The notes beneath the pieces were generated by a model. That model worked only from the letters and a program-made list of their open reading frames with translations, was not told the origin of the DNA and did not search any database. Of a stretch of 64,000 nucleotides of DNA, positions 21,501 through 35,200 are shown piece after piece. The DNA comes from Coffea arabica (lineage: Eukaryota; Streptophyta; Magnoliopsida; Gentianales; Rubiaceae). A program made the translations under genes and the position numbers. The first letter of the stretch is position 1. Every line of letters starts with the position of its first letter. The stretch lies in NCBI RefSeq assembly GCF_036785885.1, contig NC_092326.1, positions 39,704,287 through 39,768,286 of the forward strand, given 5' to 3'.

Positions 21501-24500
21501 TCCAGTTTTGCATACTTAAGTTTCATGCTTATTAGGTCACATGTTCTTTTATGCTTCTGGTAGAATGCTTGGTGGTGGGATTTTCAAGATTCACCAGTAA
21601 AAGTTTAGCAATGCAGCCCCACGAGATGTTCTATATGGATTTACAAGCAAATATAGCTACAAACATGCCATTTAGTGAAAAATAACTTGGATATGTGAAT
21701 TGATTTGTAAGCAAAATACGGGCCGAAGATATCTTGATGCCAAATGTTGCTAATATGAGTGAGCATTTAGACATTGCCATAACTAACCAATGATATTGAA
21801 TCCATGAACACACGACTAAAGTATCAGCTGACAATTGAAGTCCAAAATGTTTATCTGACTGCCTTTAGAATAGAATGTACTCGAAACCTTGGTTGAGTAC
21901 TCTATTGATGCTTTGGAGATATATCGTTGTCAATACAAACATGTAGCTTGATCTAAAGAATTTACTATACTTTTTTACGATGAAAATTATTTCCTACAGC
22001 TGGCTATTCATTGTGTCTTTCATTATATGGTTGTTTTATTTTTTGGAAGGTGAAAGTAGTTCTTGTCAATTTTATGAGCTAGAAGCCTTTTCCATTTTTC
22101 CGCTTTTTGGAATTAATTGAGTTTCTGACAGTTTTCATATACTCCCTATCAGTATGAGCACTCTATTGACGCATCAAGTCTCCCAGAATCCATTGCTGAA
22201 TCTACGAGAAAAAGATTAGACAAGTTGTTCTCAACTTTGTTGTTTTGTTTGAGTGAACTAGGTGTTTGGTTGGCTCTGAAGGTATTTCTTTCTTTCTAAT
22301 ATTTAGATGCATAATTCTGAGCATCTCTCAACGGGTTGCATTAGATTATTGAATCTTGTTTTGATCAGGCTGCAGAGTCCTTTGCTTGTGTTAAAACTGA
22401 GGTCTGTCTATGGGGGAGATTGGATGATCGCGGTGAAACAATTATCAATAATTTCTGTTCGGATGCTGTTACAATATTCTCTGAGTGGATACCATCTGGT
22501 CCTCCTCTCTCTCTCTCTCTCTCTCTCTTTTTAACTTTTTGCTTCTACTTGTATTTTGTGCTGTTTTTTTGGTGTCCTAAGATCTGCTTGCTGAAGTGTT
22601 TGGTTTGTCACTGTTAACTTAGGTCCAGAGTGGTGCATTAGTTCTGATACCAAAGCTGCCATCAGTGCTGGGTATCTAACTTCAAAGGTTAAATGTCTCG
22701 TTGACTCCCTTCTTGAGTACAGGTAGCCTAACATAGATAAGCCTAAAGGGTATTAGACTCCCTTTTGCAATTTCTCTAGTTTTCTTCTGGAATTTATTGA
22801 AAAGAGAGGAATATTGAATGTCGGTATGAACAGTATAATGTGCTTAGCAACATATAATCATATTAAGATATAGCCTGCATTAGCTCAGTTATAAGCGGAG
22901 GTGTTCATAAACTATACATTTTGGGGTTGTTTGGTGAAACTTTATCATTGCTTGGATTCTAAATGCTATTCTTTGTAGACTTGGGATGTCAAGCAAGAAA
23001 AAAAAATTCAAGAACTAATCCATTTTTCATAAGAAGCAAATGATCCAAGTTCTTGTGGAACACGGTTTTCCAAACATTAATGGTTGAGAACAATAACTTT
23101 GACATTTGTGCCATTTGTCTAGGATGCTGTAACTAGGCATGGATTGGCTCATTCCTTATTCTTAGACTAGTATGTTAACCAGTCTGATGTTTGCTCCAAA
23201 TGGCTTTCACATTTAGTTTGATGGAAATTGGAATTTTTATGTATTTCTGCTGTTGAAGTTGGAATTCTGGAGCCTAGATATCTAATGCTCGGTTCCCTTT
23301 GGTGTTTATTATATGTCTGAAATTACTAATTTTTCTGCCTTATTTTCAATCTGAAACATGTTTGTCAAAATTATGCTCAATCTAATATGTGCTTTACCTT
23401 TTTTCTGAATGTCCAAGAACTAAAATGTTGGTCAGAAACCTTAGAAGTTTGCTTCAAGGTTCATTTTGATGAGGCTTGTCATGTATGTATCTCTACAGGG
23501 ACCAGAAGGATTTGAGATGTATAATTTTTGCTGAAAGGATTATCACTGCCATCGTTCTTCAAGCTCTTCTTAATGAGTTACTCCCAAGCAAAAGTGGATG
23601 GAGGACAGCGTATATGGTGGGGCTTAGTTCCAATCTGCCGTCGCAGAGTAGGAATAAACAACATCGAATTGTTGAAGAATTTCGGAAGGGCTTGGTGGGT
23701 TTGTATATGTTTCTTTAACACATCTTTTCCTGGTTATAAATTTACTGATTTACTGGACAATTCAATAACTCGTCTATGAGCATGATAGATATATGGTTTT
23801 TTCTTTGGATAAATCATGTATTTGCAGTTAAACATCATTGTTGCAACCTCAATTTTAGAAGAAGGCTTGGATGTTCAAAGTTGCAACCTTGTAATTAGAT
23901 TTGATCCGTCAGCAACTGTGTGTAGCTTTATTCAGTCCCGTGGCCGTGCTCGCATGCAAAATTCAGACTTCTTAATAATGGTTAAAAGGTTGATTCTTCA
24001 TCCCTTTTTGAATTGCTTCACCAAAAATGAAATGCATATTTAGGTGTTTATTTTCCCTCTGCCTATCCTCTCACAATTAAAAGACATAAATGCATTCTCC
24101 TTTAGTGCATCTTGTGGCTTTCTTTGTCATCCAATGGTTTTGGCCTATGGTGGCAGTTCCAAGATAGATGGTTAGTTGCAAAGGACATAATAATGTTGCT
24201 TAATGTGGTCTATGCATTAACATTCATTGTTTCATTTTTTACGAACAAACTTGGGAACTGATGACATTGTTTTACATACTTTCCCCATTTCGTGTCTGTC
24301 CTAATTTTTGTATTTTATCATCTAAACTTATAGTGGGGATAAATCTACTCTTTCTCGAGTACAAAACTATCTTGCTAGTGGGGACACAATGAGGCAGGAG
24401 TCACTGCGCCACGCCTTTGTTCCCTGTGCACCGCTTAATGGAGAAGTGCATAAGGAGGCTTGTTATAAAGTTCAAACAACAGGAGCATTTGTAAACCTTA

Positions 24501-27500
24501 GTTCCAGTGTGCAAGTGCTTTACTTCTACTGCTCAAGGCTTCCCTGTGATGGGTTTGTTTTAGATCTCTTTTACTCTATATGGGACAAATTCTAATTTTT
24601 GGCTTCTTAGATCATCAACTTGCCAGAATATCCTGATATGGACATGATTATAACTGTTATATACACTTGTTATTCCATTTTAGGTACTTCAAATCCTATC
24701 CAAGGGTTGTTGTAGACAAGCAGTCAGGAACTTGCACTCTTCATCTTCCTAGGAGCAGTCCAATACAAACTATCAGTGTTCAGGGCAACACCCAAACATT
24801 GAAACAATTGGCATGCCTAGAAGCATGCAAGCAGCTTCACCAGATTGGAGCCTTGACAGATTATCTTGTGCCAGATATTGTTGAGGAAGAAGCACAGGCT
24901 CAAGAATTGTGTATGTTTGGCATCTTTCTTTCTTACTTTATTTTGGAAATTTTCTTAATTGTAATATCAAAGAACCATTGACAGTCTTTTTCTTGCACAT
25001 TATCTATTGATGCTTGCTGAGATGTATACAATCTCTTTTGGACTATACTTACCTCTCAACAGGTCGTCAGCCATATGTTGAAGAGCAAGTACAGTATGTC
25101 CCACCAGAATTGGTTGATTGCCTGGGGAATGACTCTGAAACGTCATATTATTGCTATTTAATTAAGCTACAGCCAGAGTTTAATTATGACGACCTGCCTC
25201 ATGATATTGTACTTGCTGTGAGGAAAACCCTTGAATGTCATGGGGAGACTTTAAATTTTGATTTAGATGCTGACAGGGGCAGCTTAAAAATAGAAATCAG
25301 TTATGCTGGATCTATAACTCTTGCTTCTGAAGAGGTAAATCAGTAACATTGCCAAAATGGTCATGTTTTGTCACATTTAACAGTGGCAGTGGAGTGACTC
25401 CCGTCATTTGTAATTGCAAATTTGGTGCAGGTTCTTCTTTGTCGGAAATTTCAAGTTACAATTTTTAGGGCTCTTCTTGATCACAACCTGAATAAGCTAC
25501 ATGAAGCATTGGGTGGATTACATCTGAACAGTGAATGCCCTCTCTTTGATTATCTTCTGCTTCCATCTACAGGCTCATGTGGAAATGCATTAATTGATTG
25601 GAAGTATGTTAGTTCGGTGCTATTTCCACAAGAAGATATTCCAAATAAGCATATGGCTTCTTGTTGTACCAGAAGTCACCGTCAATATTTCTGGACGAAG
25701 AATGCATTTGTTTGCTGCTGTATGTTGGGGAATTCTTTAGTTCTCACTCCTCACAATGGTCACTTGTATTGCGTTACTGGCATTTTGCATGATTTGGACA
25801 GTAACTCCCTGCTAGAGCTGAGAAATGGAGAATCTATTACTTACAAAGCTTATTATCGAAATCGGTTTGTGAACTCACTTTTTATATGCTTATTTTTTTG
25901 GGAGTCCCACCATTCCACCTCTATGTGGTGGTTTAATTGAGAATCTAACACTATTCATTACAGGTATGGCATCAAATTGCAGTTTGAGAGAGAATCATTA
26001 CTCAGAGGAAATCCTTTATTTACAGTGCGAAATTACCTTCATAGATGTAGAAATCAGAAAGCTAAAGGTTGGTTGATCAGTTGCATTCCAACTTTAATGC
26101 TTGTGTCTAAAACTTTACCTCAGCACAGTATGAGTCAGCAGAAAAGGGTCATCAAATTCTTGTGTCTAAAACCTTCCCTTTGAATTTTGGTTTTTCTGCT
26201 ATCTAGATTTTCACTCAAAAGCTTTAGATTTCTTAGCAACTAGATGTATTATATTAGATTTTACTTTCTGCTCTTAATTTTTTCTGCTTTCCTGTTATGT
26301 CTCTATTATGGTGTTGATAGTTGGCTTGCTCGTGATCACTAGTTTTAACTGATTGGAGGAATCATAGTTCATTACAGGGGCATCATATGAGATATACTAG
26401 TTGACATATTTTCCTGAACATGATGGAAAATTATCACAAATAAAGATAAAGTTTAGGATTACAATCCATTGCAAAGAGTGCAGATTGCATTCTGTTAAAT
26501 ATCATTTGTGGGATTTGGGTTAGGATTCATGTTATGTATTTTTCTGTTGCCGTAATGTTTCTGAAATATTAAATGACACGTAATGTTAATTTTCTATGGT
26601 TCTCTGTGTGCTGACTGGTCCTCCTCTTTTTCTCCTCTTGTAGAACCAAGTAAAGCATCTGTTGAGTTACCTCCAGAACTTTGTTCAGTTATTATGTCTC
26701 CCATCTCGATAGCTTCGTTTTATTCCTTCTCATTTGCTCCATCCATCATGCATCGGATAGAGTCTTTCTTAATAGCTGGCAATTTGAAAAGAATGCACGT
26801 GGACCACTGCATGCAAAATGATGCAATTCCAACCATGAAGGTTTGTTATCTGGTTATTTTTTGCGGACACGAGTTTATGGATGTGTAGCTATTAGTGTAT
26901 CCAGTGAGTTATATTATCAATGTTAGGTTCTATACTGTTTATGTATGCCAACTGGGAAGAGAGGTAAATCCAAGAATAGGAGCAATCCATGCTTGGACAA
27001 TTATATTATCAATGTTAGGTTCTATACTGTTTATGTATGCCAACTGGGAAGAGAGGTAAATCCAAGAATAGGAGCAATCCATGCTTGGACAAACAAAGGG
27101 TGTTAGTGAGGCAAGGGGCTAGGTGAATTTGTAAGAGCCACCCTTACCACATCCAAGAAATGAAATAGCAGTAAAATAGAAATAAGTGGTCTCTTTTGAG
27201 TTATAGATAATTATAAGTTACGCCCATCATTACTTTTGCATCTATCTGTTTCAAAACAAATTGATTTTTGTTGGGGCCCTTAATCCTCTTTTCATTCTTT
27301 TTACTAGTTACTCCAGCCAAATTGATGGAAACTTTCTTTCACTTCCGCTTCTAGGTTTCCCTTCCACCTATGCTTGGTTAAATGAGGCAGAAGTAATTAA
27401 AAGGATGACGGTATAACTTTCCAGTGGAAATGCTGTGGCCTGTGAGGCTGCTGACTTGAGATACCAGTTGGCCCGATAAAAACTGAAGTTTTCAGAAATT

Positions 27501-30500
27501 GAGTTTAACCATGCAGAGACAACTTGCTTTTTAAATAAAACAAAAAAGCCAGACAACTTTGCTAATCACACCAGCCTGATATTTTCTTTGTACTACTATC
27601 ATCATAAGCTTAAGTAAATTAGTAAAGAGTCGAAAGCCAACAATTACATTTTGGAAATTGTGATCTTTGAACAATTTAGCGTTTGTACACTCTTTGGATT
27701 TTGTGTCCATATAATAGTTTGGGTAGTTGAAGCTGCCAAACTAATTGAGCCTGATAAATGGTTTAAGTTGGATATATGTTTCAATAAATTTGTTTATGTT
27801 AATCATGTAACTGATTTGTATCTGTGCAGCTGTAGCTTTTTATGTCAAATATCCTTGAGGCATGATATGTAAATCAATTCTCATCTCTCAAGAGGATCTC
27901 ACAACCTAATCGTCTTTGTGCAAATGATTCTTTCTATCCTAGGTGTTGGAGGCAATTACAACTAAAAAATGTCAAGAAAAATTTCATTTGGAGTCATTGG
28001 AGACACTTGGCGACTCTTTTTTGAAGTACGCTGCAAGTCAACAACTGTTCAAAACGTTTCAAAATCAGCACGAGGGTATTCTTAGTGTCAAGAAAGATAA
28101 AATTATCTCCAATGCTTCATTATGCAAGCTAGGATGTGATCATAATATCCCGGTAACTCTTCCTAGCTAACCTTGTATTAGAGTTTAACTCATCAGAGCA
28201 TCCTTATCACATCATAATAATTTCATCTACGTAGCTTTAACAAATGTTTTGCATCTCATCAAGGTTGACTAAATTTTGAATTATATATAGCTGGCTAGTA
28301 ATCCAGACATCCCTTTGCACTGTAGATTGGTTTTTTCTCATATTTCTTGCAAATCACAGGGCTTTGTACGCAATGAACCGTTTGATCCTAAAACATGGAT
28401 CATACCTGGTGATAAGTCTGGAGTGTACAGGCTGGAGAAAAAGCTGCTTCCACCCAAAAGGGTTGTTTATGCAAGGGAGAAAAGAAAGATTAAAAGTAAG
28501 AGGGTGGCTGATGTTGTTGAGGCCCTCATTGGTGCATTTCTTAGCACAGTAGGTGAGATAGCAGCCTTGTTATTTTTGGAATGGCTTGGTATTAAGGTTG
28601 ATTTTGTCGATGTTCCTTATACGATGCCCCTGCAAGTGAATCCAGAGCAGCTAGTTAATGTCAAATTCTTGGAGTCTCTATTGAACTACTCATTCCGTGA
28701 TGCTTCTCTCCTTGTTGAAGCACTTACTCATGGTTCTTACATGCTACCTGAGATTCCAAGATGTTATCAGGTGATATAAGAATGTACTATTTTACTGTTA
28801 AACCTATACGATTTTATTTTCCTACTATTTATGATTTTTTCAGAATTTTTTTTGTTTATCTATTTTTCTATTGCCTCAACTTAATTGGCTGAAGATTCTG
28901 TATTCAAGGTTTAATTTGCTTGAATTGAGTGTAAAGATATTTAAATCATCTGTTAAAAATTACTTGTTGGTTTGTCCTCTGTCTTTTTTGGTTGTCATTT
29001 ATAGTATAACTTTGTGGTTCAAGACATATTGCACTATTAGAGCAGCTTTTTGATGTATGCCAATTTGATGTGCTTCCAAATATTATGTTCTTCAGTTTTT
29101 AGCCAAAGTTCTCTACAGTTCTTTTCGTGCATTTAGCACTTTAGATAAAACAACAGGGTTTGAAACAACAGGCTTTTTTGAAATCTTAAGGGCGTTGTGT
29201 GGCAATCTGAAATACCACAGGTAGGTTATATGTAATTTACCCTAATATAAAATCTGTTTTTGGTGAAGATTACTATGGAGATATGTGAAACATTGTTCCT
29301 TCAAATGAAATCATCTACTGAAACTATATCAGAATGTAATTTGCATACGGTTGATGGTTTCTATTTTTTTGAAGATAGCATGACTTATTATTTCGTCTTT
29401 GTTGATATATTCTGTGGGTTCTCATCTTGATTTCCCCTCCTTCCCCAACCCCCCCCCCCCCCCTCTCATCAGCGTCTAGAATTTCTTGGGGATGCTGTGT
29501 TGGATTATCTCATCACCATGCATCTGTACGCTAAATATCCAGAGCTGTCTCCTGGACTATTAACTGATTTAAGGTCAGCATCAGCGAGCAACGACTGCTA
29601 TGCACAATCTGCAGTCAAGGCTGGACTGTATAAGCACATTCTATATGCTTCACAAGAGCTTCAAAGGCACATCGTGAGTGCTGTTCAAAACTTTGAACAA
29701 TTATCAATGGACTCAACTTTTGGATGGGAATCGGAGACAAAAATCCCTAAGGTAATGTTGCCTGTCTCATGCCTTGTTTTGAGAAAAGATTCTTTTATTA
29801 TATTGAAAGAATAGATCATGATTTTGACTGTAAAGCATTCCATAAAGGTGAGCCTCGTAATAGTTAGTACGTTCTGATGGGAGTGATAACTGTACCCATT
29901 TTGACAACAACAATGTTCCTTAATGGGCTATTGAAATAATTCCGCTTACCAATCGCGCCCTTTTTTTTCATTGATATTCTCTAGTAATTTGATCAGTAAT
30001 GTAGGTTAATTGTTATTGAGCGGGCACATATGTTGTAGACTGCAGTGTGCTTTTGAGTAAAAGATTGCATTTGCTAATTTTCTATTTTTCTTATAAAATA
30101 TCAACTTTCATGTTTCTGATATTTTATAGGTGCTAGGCGATATTATTGAATCTCTTGCTGGGGCGATACTGATCGATTCGGGATACAACAAGGACGTTGT
30201 GTTCCAAAGCATAAGGCCGCTTCTTGAGCCTATGATTACACCTGACAAGTTAAAGCTCCATCCAGTTAGGGAGTTCCATGAATTATGCCAGAAGGAAGGT
30301 TACATCAGGAACAAGCGAGATTGGAATTACGAGAATGGGAAGGCAACGATCACGTTAGAGGTTGAAGCAAATGGGATCACTCACAACTACTCGTGCTCTG
30401 CGGCGGACAAGAATACAGCAAAAAAATTAGCCTGCAAAGCTCTGTTGAAAGTACTGAAGGACTGCTCGTACAAATGTCAACATGAGTCGATTATAAAAGG

Positions 30501-30528
30501 TATTGGCAACTGTGAAAATGGTAGCTAA
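18547..30528 (+). CDS. DCL2: Dicer-like 2 ribonuclease
   Basis: Plant Dicer that cuts long dsRNA into 22-nt siRNAs for antiviral silencing and transitive siRNA production; 1419 aa predicted. Exons: 18547-18620, 18740-18917, 19114-19227, 19637-19771, 20922-21006, 21107-21171, 21354-21494, 22153-22281, 22369-22498, 22623-22722, 23499-23694, 23828-23988, 24334-24552, 24684-24910, 25063-25334, 25431-25864, 25964-26067, 26644-26840, 27943-28152, 28360-28770, 29473-29751, 30130-30528. Order: DExD helicase (GSGKT 46-50, DECH 151-154), helicase C (QSRGRAR 485-491), dimerisation domain (about 540-640), PAZ (about 745-920), RNase IIIa (E1007, D1011, D1108, E1111), RNase IIIb (E1197, D1201, D1291, E1294), one C-terminal dsRBD (about 1334-1400). 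All catalytic residues are present and no frame break was found. Length and the single dsRBD fit DCL2 rather than DCL1/3/4. The donor of intron 9 (gtcctc, running into a CT repeat) is weak. Confidence 0.96.
22507..22529 (+). repeat. (CT)n microsatellite at the DCL2 intron 9 donor
   Basis: About eleven CT units begin eight bases after the donor site used to keep frame between exons 9 and 10. Confidence 0.9.
26909..27092 (+). repeat. Perfect 92-base tandem duplication in DCL2 intron 18
   Basis: 26909-27000 and 27001-27092 are identical, both starting ttatattatcaatgttagg and ending atgcttggacaa. It is very recent, or an assembly artefact. It lies in the intron between the PAZ-side exon 18 and the RNase IIIa exon 19, so the protein is untouched. 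Confidence 0.95.
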
Positions 30529-30606
30529 GCCTACTGTTTGTGAAAAGGGGTTAATATGTTGAGGTATGGTATATATTAAGATCAATCCTGTGGTCTATTT
30601 GGACCT

Positions 30607-30940
30607 CTTCCCATCCTCCATAGCTGCCATGTAATGTCAAAAAAGAGAAAAAAAAAAAGGGACCATCCAAAGTAAAAATAGGTTTTCTAACCTTAAATTG
30701 TTAACTAATAGAGAGCGCTCAACCTTGCTGGTCATCAAAAGTGTATATGTGGCTGTTTCTAAATCTAACGGATGCTATTGATCCGATAGTAGTTCAACCC
30801 TCGTTGGATTCCATGATCCACTTGAACCTGCCTGTTCCCCTTCCCTCATAACTGCCATGTAATGTCACTAAAAATATGTTTTGTGACCTTAAATGTGTTC
30901 ACTAATAAAGTGCCTCAACCTTACGAACCATCAAAGCGTA
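30607..30940 (+). repeat. Diverged direct duplication after DCL2
   Basis: 30607-30750 and 30836-30940 share ctgccatgtaatgtca, then a gap, then accttaaat, tcactaata-type and ctcaacctt, catcaaa. It is non-coding. The rest of 30529-32280 (between the convergent DCL2 and TAF1B genes) shows no gene and should hold both 3' UTRs; short open frames near 31583-31944 match nothing I know. Confidence 0.65.
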
Positions 30941-32280
30941 AATGAAAATTTGACATGAAGTACAATACGAAATAGGAAACAAATATCCCGTTTTACAATC
31001 CTCTTCTCTAAAATGCTCAAGGCTTCAAAACTGCTCTTGATAATACAAAGAACTATCAGCAATATGGTTGAACTTCAATGTCTCGGTTTTTTTTAATCCT
31101 TCATCTCTACAATGCACAGGGTTTCAACCGGTATGTTTTATGCACCAACCGTTTCTAGCAAAACCGTTCAGCATGTGAATTTATAGAAATGGTTATGGCA
31201 TGTTGTGTAAAAATCACTAGTCCTCGAACCACTGCATAATCCAGAACCATTACCTGAAGACCATCATAAGAAAAAGAGGGCAGTTGCGATTCAAATTGAA
31301 CAGCCATACAACTTTCATGTAATCAAAGACAATAATAACATAGTAAAAAGAAGTAGAAATTGGCAATTTAGATAATTGGACGAACAACTTAATCTTGTCA
31401 TCAGTGGCAGAATTCTACCATAATCCAGAAGTGCGAAAAGACTGCTAGAGATAGTACACAATGGTATGCACAATTAAAGAGGACTCTTTGTTCTATTGAC
31501 CTACTCCTGAAAGTTAAGAAACTTACTGGTATTTAGCATGTAGGTAGCTCATTACTGTCTGAGGTCCGGCATTCCTTACTCTATGCAGTATATGCCATAT
31601 AGGGGTAAGTTCACTAATCAAACGTCAGTAACGTCCTATTTTAAAGATGTTTCTTCTCAAACTAGACATATGCTAAATGTGGTTTCCACAGTTTTGCCTC
31701 CAAACCGCTGTCCAAAAATTTCTCCACAACATGTTTTCGAGATACATGCGCACATTGTGACCAAGCAGAGCTTCTCTGAAGAACCTGCATACTTCAAGGA
31801 TGCTTTCGATTGGTGCATTGTGATGGCAAGTTCCAAATGAGACCTGCCAAGAGCTCTGTACTTGCAACTTCGAGGGTAGGTAAGTACACAGGCCTGCAAA
31901 GACTTGGGTCTTTTCCACACATAAGTGACAAAAAAGCAGCGCATTTCAGTTTCTCCTGTTAGACTATTGACCTTTCTCCTTTACTATTCACAGTAAAGCT
32001 GATATCACCCTGAATGCTCACAGCTATTAAAACTTGTATCACATAGCAGCATGCCATACTTGAGAATCGGTCTGGGTTATGTAGCTAGCAAAATTGCAGT
32101 AGTTCACCGGTCTATTTACATAATCAGATGCTAGTCAATGTTTCCACAAGCAAAGACATACTTTTTGGGCTTCCCATACAAAGGATGAGTTTCCAGTAGT
32201 TCAATTTCTTGGGGAAAGTGATAAGAGAACACCAACGGACATCCTGTTACTTCAAAAATAGTTCAGTCATTCGTAGGACT

Positions 32281-35200
32281 TTAATCATCTTCATTAGCAC
32301 AGAAACCAGAACTGCCGCTGGGTATTTTCAGATGCAAGCATTTGCCCATTTTCTCTTCCAGTTGCTTCAATCTCTTTTCAAACTCCAATACACCTATGTG
32401 CAGGCTTCTAACATCAACTTGGGCTACCCTTGCACAGGCACGAAGTAAGATATAATAGTCTGCATGGGCAGCATAAACAAAAGCACCTTCTATTCTTCTC
32501 CTATTATAACTGATGTATCTTTGACTCATAATTACTTGCCTAGGAGGAATATAGGAAAATCTGTTCGTTTCCATGTCTAATTTCAGTTCTCTTATTGCTT
32601 TAACCTTGCGGGACTCCATTGAAGATCGACCTTCATGGGATGAATCTTCAAACCTGGAAGAATAGTTCTTCTCATCCATACTATATTGTGAGCCATCTTC
32701 TGATAGGTTGTTCTTGCAGTATCGACACTCTTTGTTTTGTATTTGTATGTTTCTTATGTCGTCCATGGATCTCTTTTTGTGCAAACCACTATCTTGAAAT
32801 GAGTTCATTTCTTGATCTTCCAGACATTCAACACCCTGAAATCAACAAGAACGAAATAATTAGCTCCATATGAGCATTAATTTTCACTTAACTGGAGGAA
32901 ACTTGTTAGTGACTCAGTTTTAATATTAGCTTTTAGCTCCTGTTCTTTTTTCCCCCTTCCACCAAATAAGACAATTTTATATTGAATAATTTTCCATGAT
33001 CATCTTGACATGAAATGGTGCCAAAGATTAAAAAAGCAAATGTCTTGAAGGTGTTAACATGTGCTAAAATGGCTGATGAAACAAAAATTTTTAAAGTTCA
33101 CTAGGTTATTTTAAAGTCAAAACTATCCAATATTACCGAAAAAGAGGATGAAGCTTGAAGAAAGTACAAAAGCAAAAGGACAACATTGTCTTTTGGAAGA
33201 CAAAGGATGCTAGGGAAATGTCAAGCAAAGCTAAAGGACTGAGTATCATGTGGGCGTGGACAGAAGATTAGCCGGAAGTTAATGTTGAAAATGTGAATTG
33301 AAGGAAGAAGAGGACATTTTTAGATACTTCAGGAAAAAATATTTACATGCAAGTTTAAACAAGTCCACATTTTTAATTCACACCAGGCACAATTCACATA
33401 TAAAATATCACCCCACAGCATCAATCAAATGCATAAACACTGTGCATTTTTTTTTTCACTGACCACTATGTTTTAGGTTACATTTGCTATTCTGGAGTGG
33501 ATAGATTTCTGGTGAAAAATACCTTATTCTGATAAAACTCCCATAAATCCTCTATTATCTTTTCTTCTTCATAATCCTCAAAGGATTGTCCTGAACCAGC
33601 AAACACCACATCCTTACAGTGTTGCAGATATGATGTCAAACCTTTTGAATAATCTGCCAAACCAAGAAAGTGAGAATTCTTTAAGCTAAAAATCAACTAA
33701 TCAGTAGCAGCACGAAAACAATTGCCTTTAGAATAGGACACTCAAAATTTTTACCATATGTATCTCTGAGATCGTCATACTTAGTTTCAAGAATCTTTAG
33801 AAGGTCTACGGCATCCAATTCAAATTCCTCATCATCTGATGCATTGTCACGAAGGCACAAATCATGTGATGACAAGTCCTTCTCAGCATCATCAGTCATA
33901 TTAGTGGTATATGTAGGTTGTTTTCCATCCTTACCAGCCAATGATGATGAGCTCCTGGAACTAGACAAACTCTTTTCCCACTTTCCAGAACCATTTAAAT
34001 TATAGAGAATTCTTATTGCCACTATCAGTATAGACATCACCCATATGCGTGTAGGCAGCCTTAAAATGTTTGCTGATATATACAACTCAGGAGGCATAGA
34101 CCACTCATATATTCGAAATGCCTGTTGGAGAATGCTTTTGACAGGAATAGATAACTGCCCAACAAAGCGGGAAGCTATACCATAGAAATTCACTGGAGGC
34201 AATTCTAGATTTATTTTTTGAGCAATAGACCCTGCCAGTGCCTCCAACTTCTGAGCTGACATAGTTGTTTTAGGTCTAAACATATGACTAGAACTGATAG
34301 GACAGGCACTAGGAGGAGGTCCAAGTTGTTTCTCAATTTCAACAAAAGCAGCAAAATATGGAAGTTTTCCTTCAAGAATCCATTTTAGTATATCTGTTGG
34401 CAAGATTGCCTCTCTTGCCAGAAGACAAACAAGAAAATTTATAGCCAGAGAATGAGATAATGGGATTGTTCTGCGGAGGGATATATGCCATAATGTAACA
34501 GCCCTCTGTCCAAATATATTGTGTGGCTCTTTACTTTGTTTAGCGGGAGGTTGAAAATCAGCGGCTTCCCCTGCACTCAAATTCATTCGACCCAAAAAAC
34601 AGATATCAGAAATTTACTCTCGTGAAACTCCCCCAACACCCAAACTCTCCCCCTTATCATTTTCTTCATCAGTGATTCTCCACTATATTTAATGCTACTG
34701 GGACAGTGACTAATAAATGTCATAAAAATGCCCACCCATTCATGGAAGAAGTTCGAACAGACAAAAAATGACAAAAGCCATATGCAAAAGAGTCTTCTAC
34801 AAGCAATGTGTCAAAATGATTACGGTAATTTATGTGAAATAGGAGACTAGGAATGTTTCCAGAGCAATAAAGACAATGAATAGCAAAACTGGTTACAAGT
34901 TTTTGGATCTGTACTCACTTTATACCTACAACCTGCTGAATATGCTACTTACAATCATTAGAACTGCTATTAGACAACTATCTTCAAAAAGTTGTTACTA
35001 GTGCAAATCCATGAAAAGTGAAGGGGTATTAGAAAAAAGATGGAAGGATGGATCATGAGTTTTGCCACCTTAGGCAACTCAGTTGTCTGCACTACATTGC
35101 AATTTACAATAATTATACTTCACAAAACACACACATAATTATAGCAATACAAGCTACTAATTTTGACTATATATTTAAGCATAAAGGTGGATTTGATGTA

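Noticed and set aside
31583-31944. Overlapping open frames between DCL2 and TAF1B
   Set aside because: No family match, no splice context, and it lies where two 3' UTRs converge.
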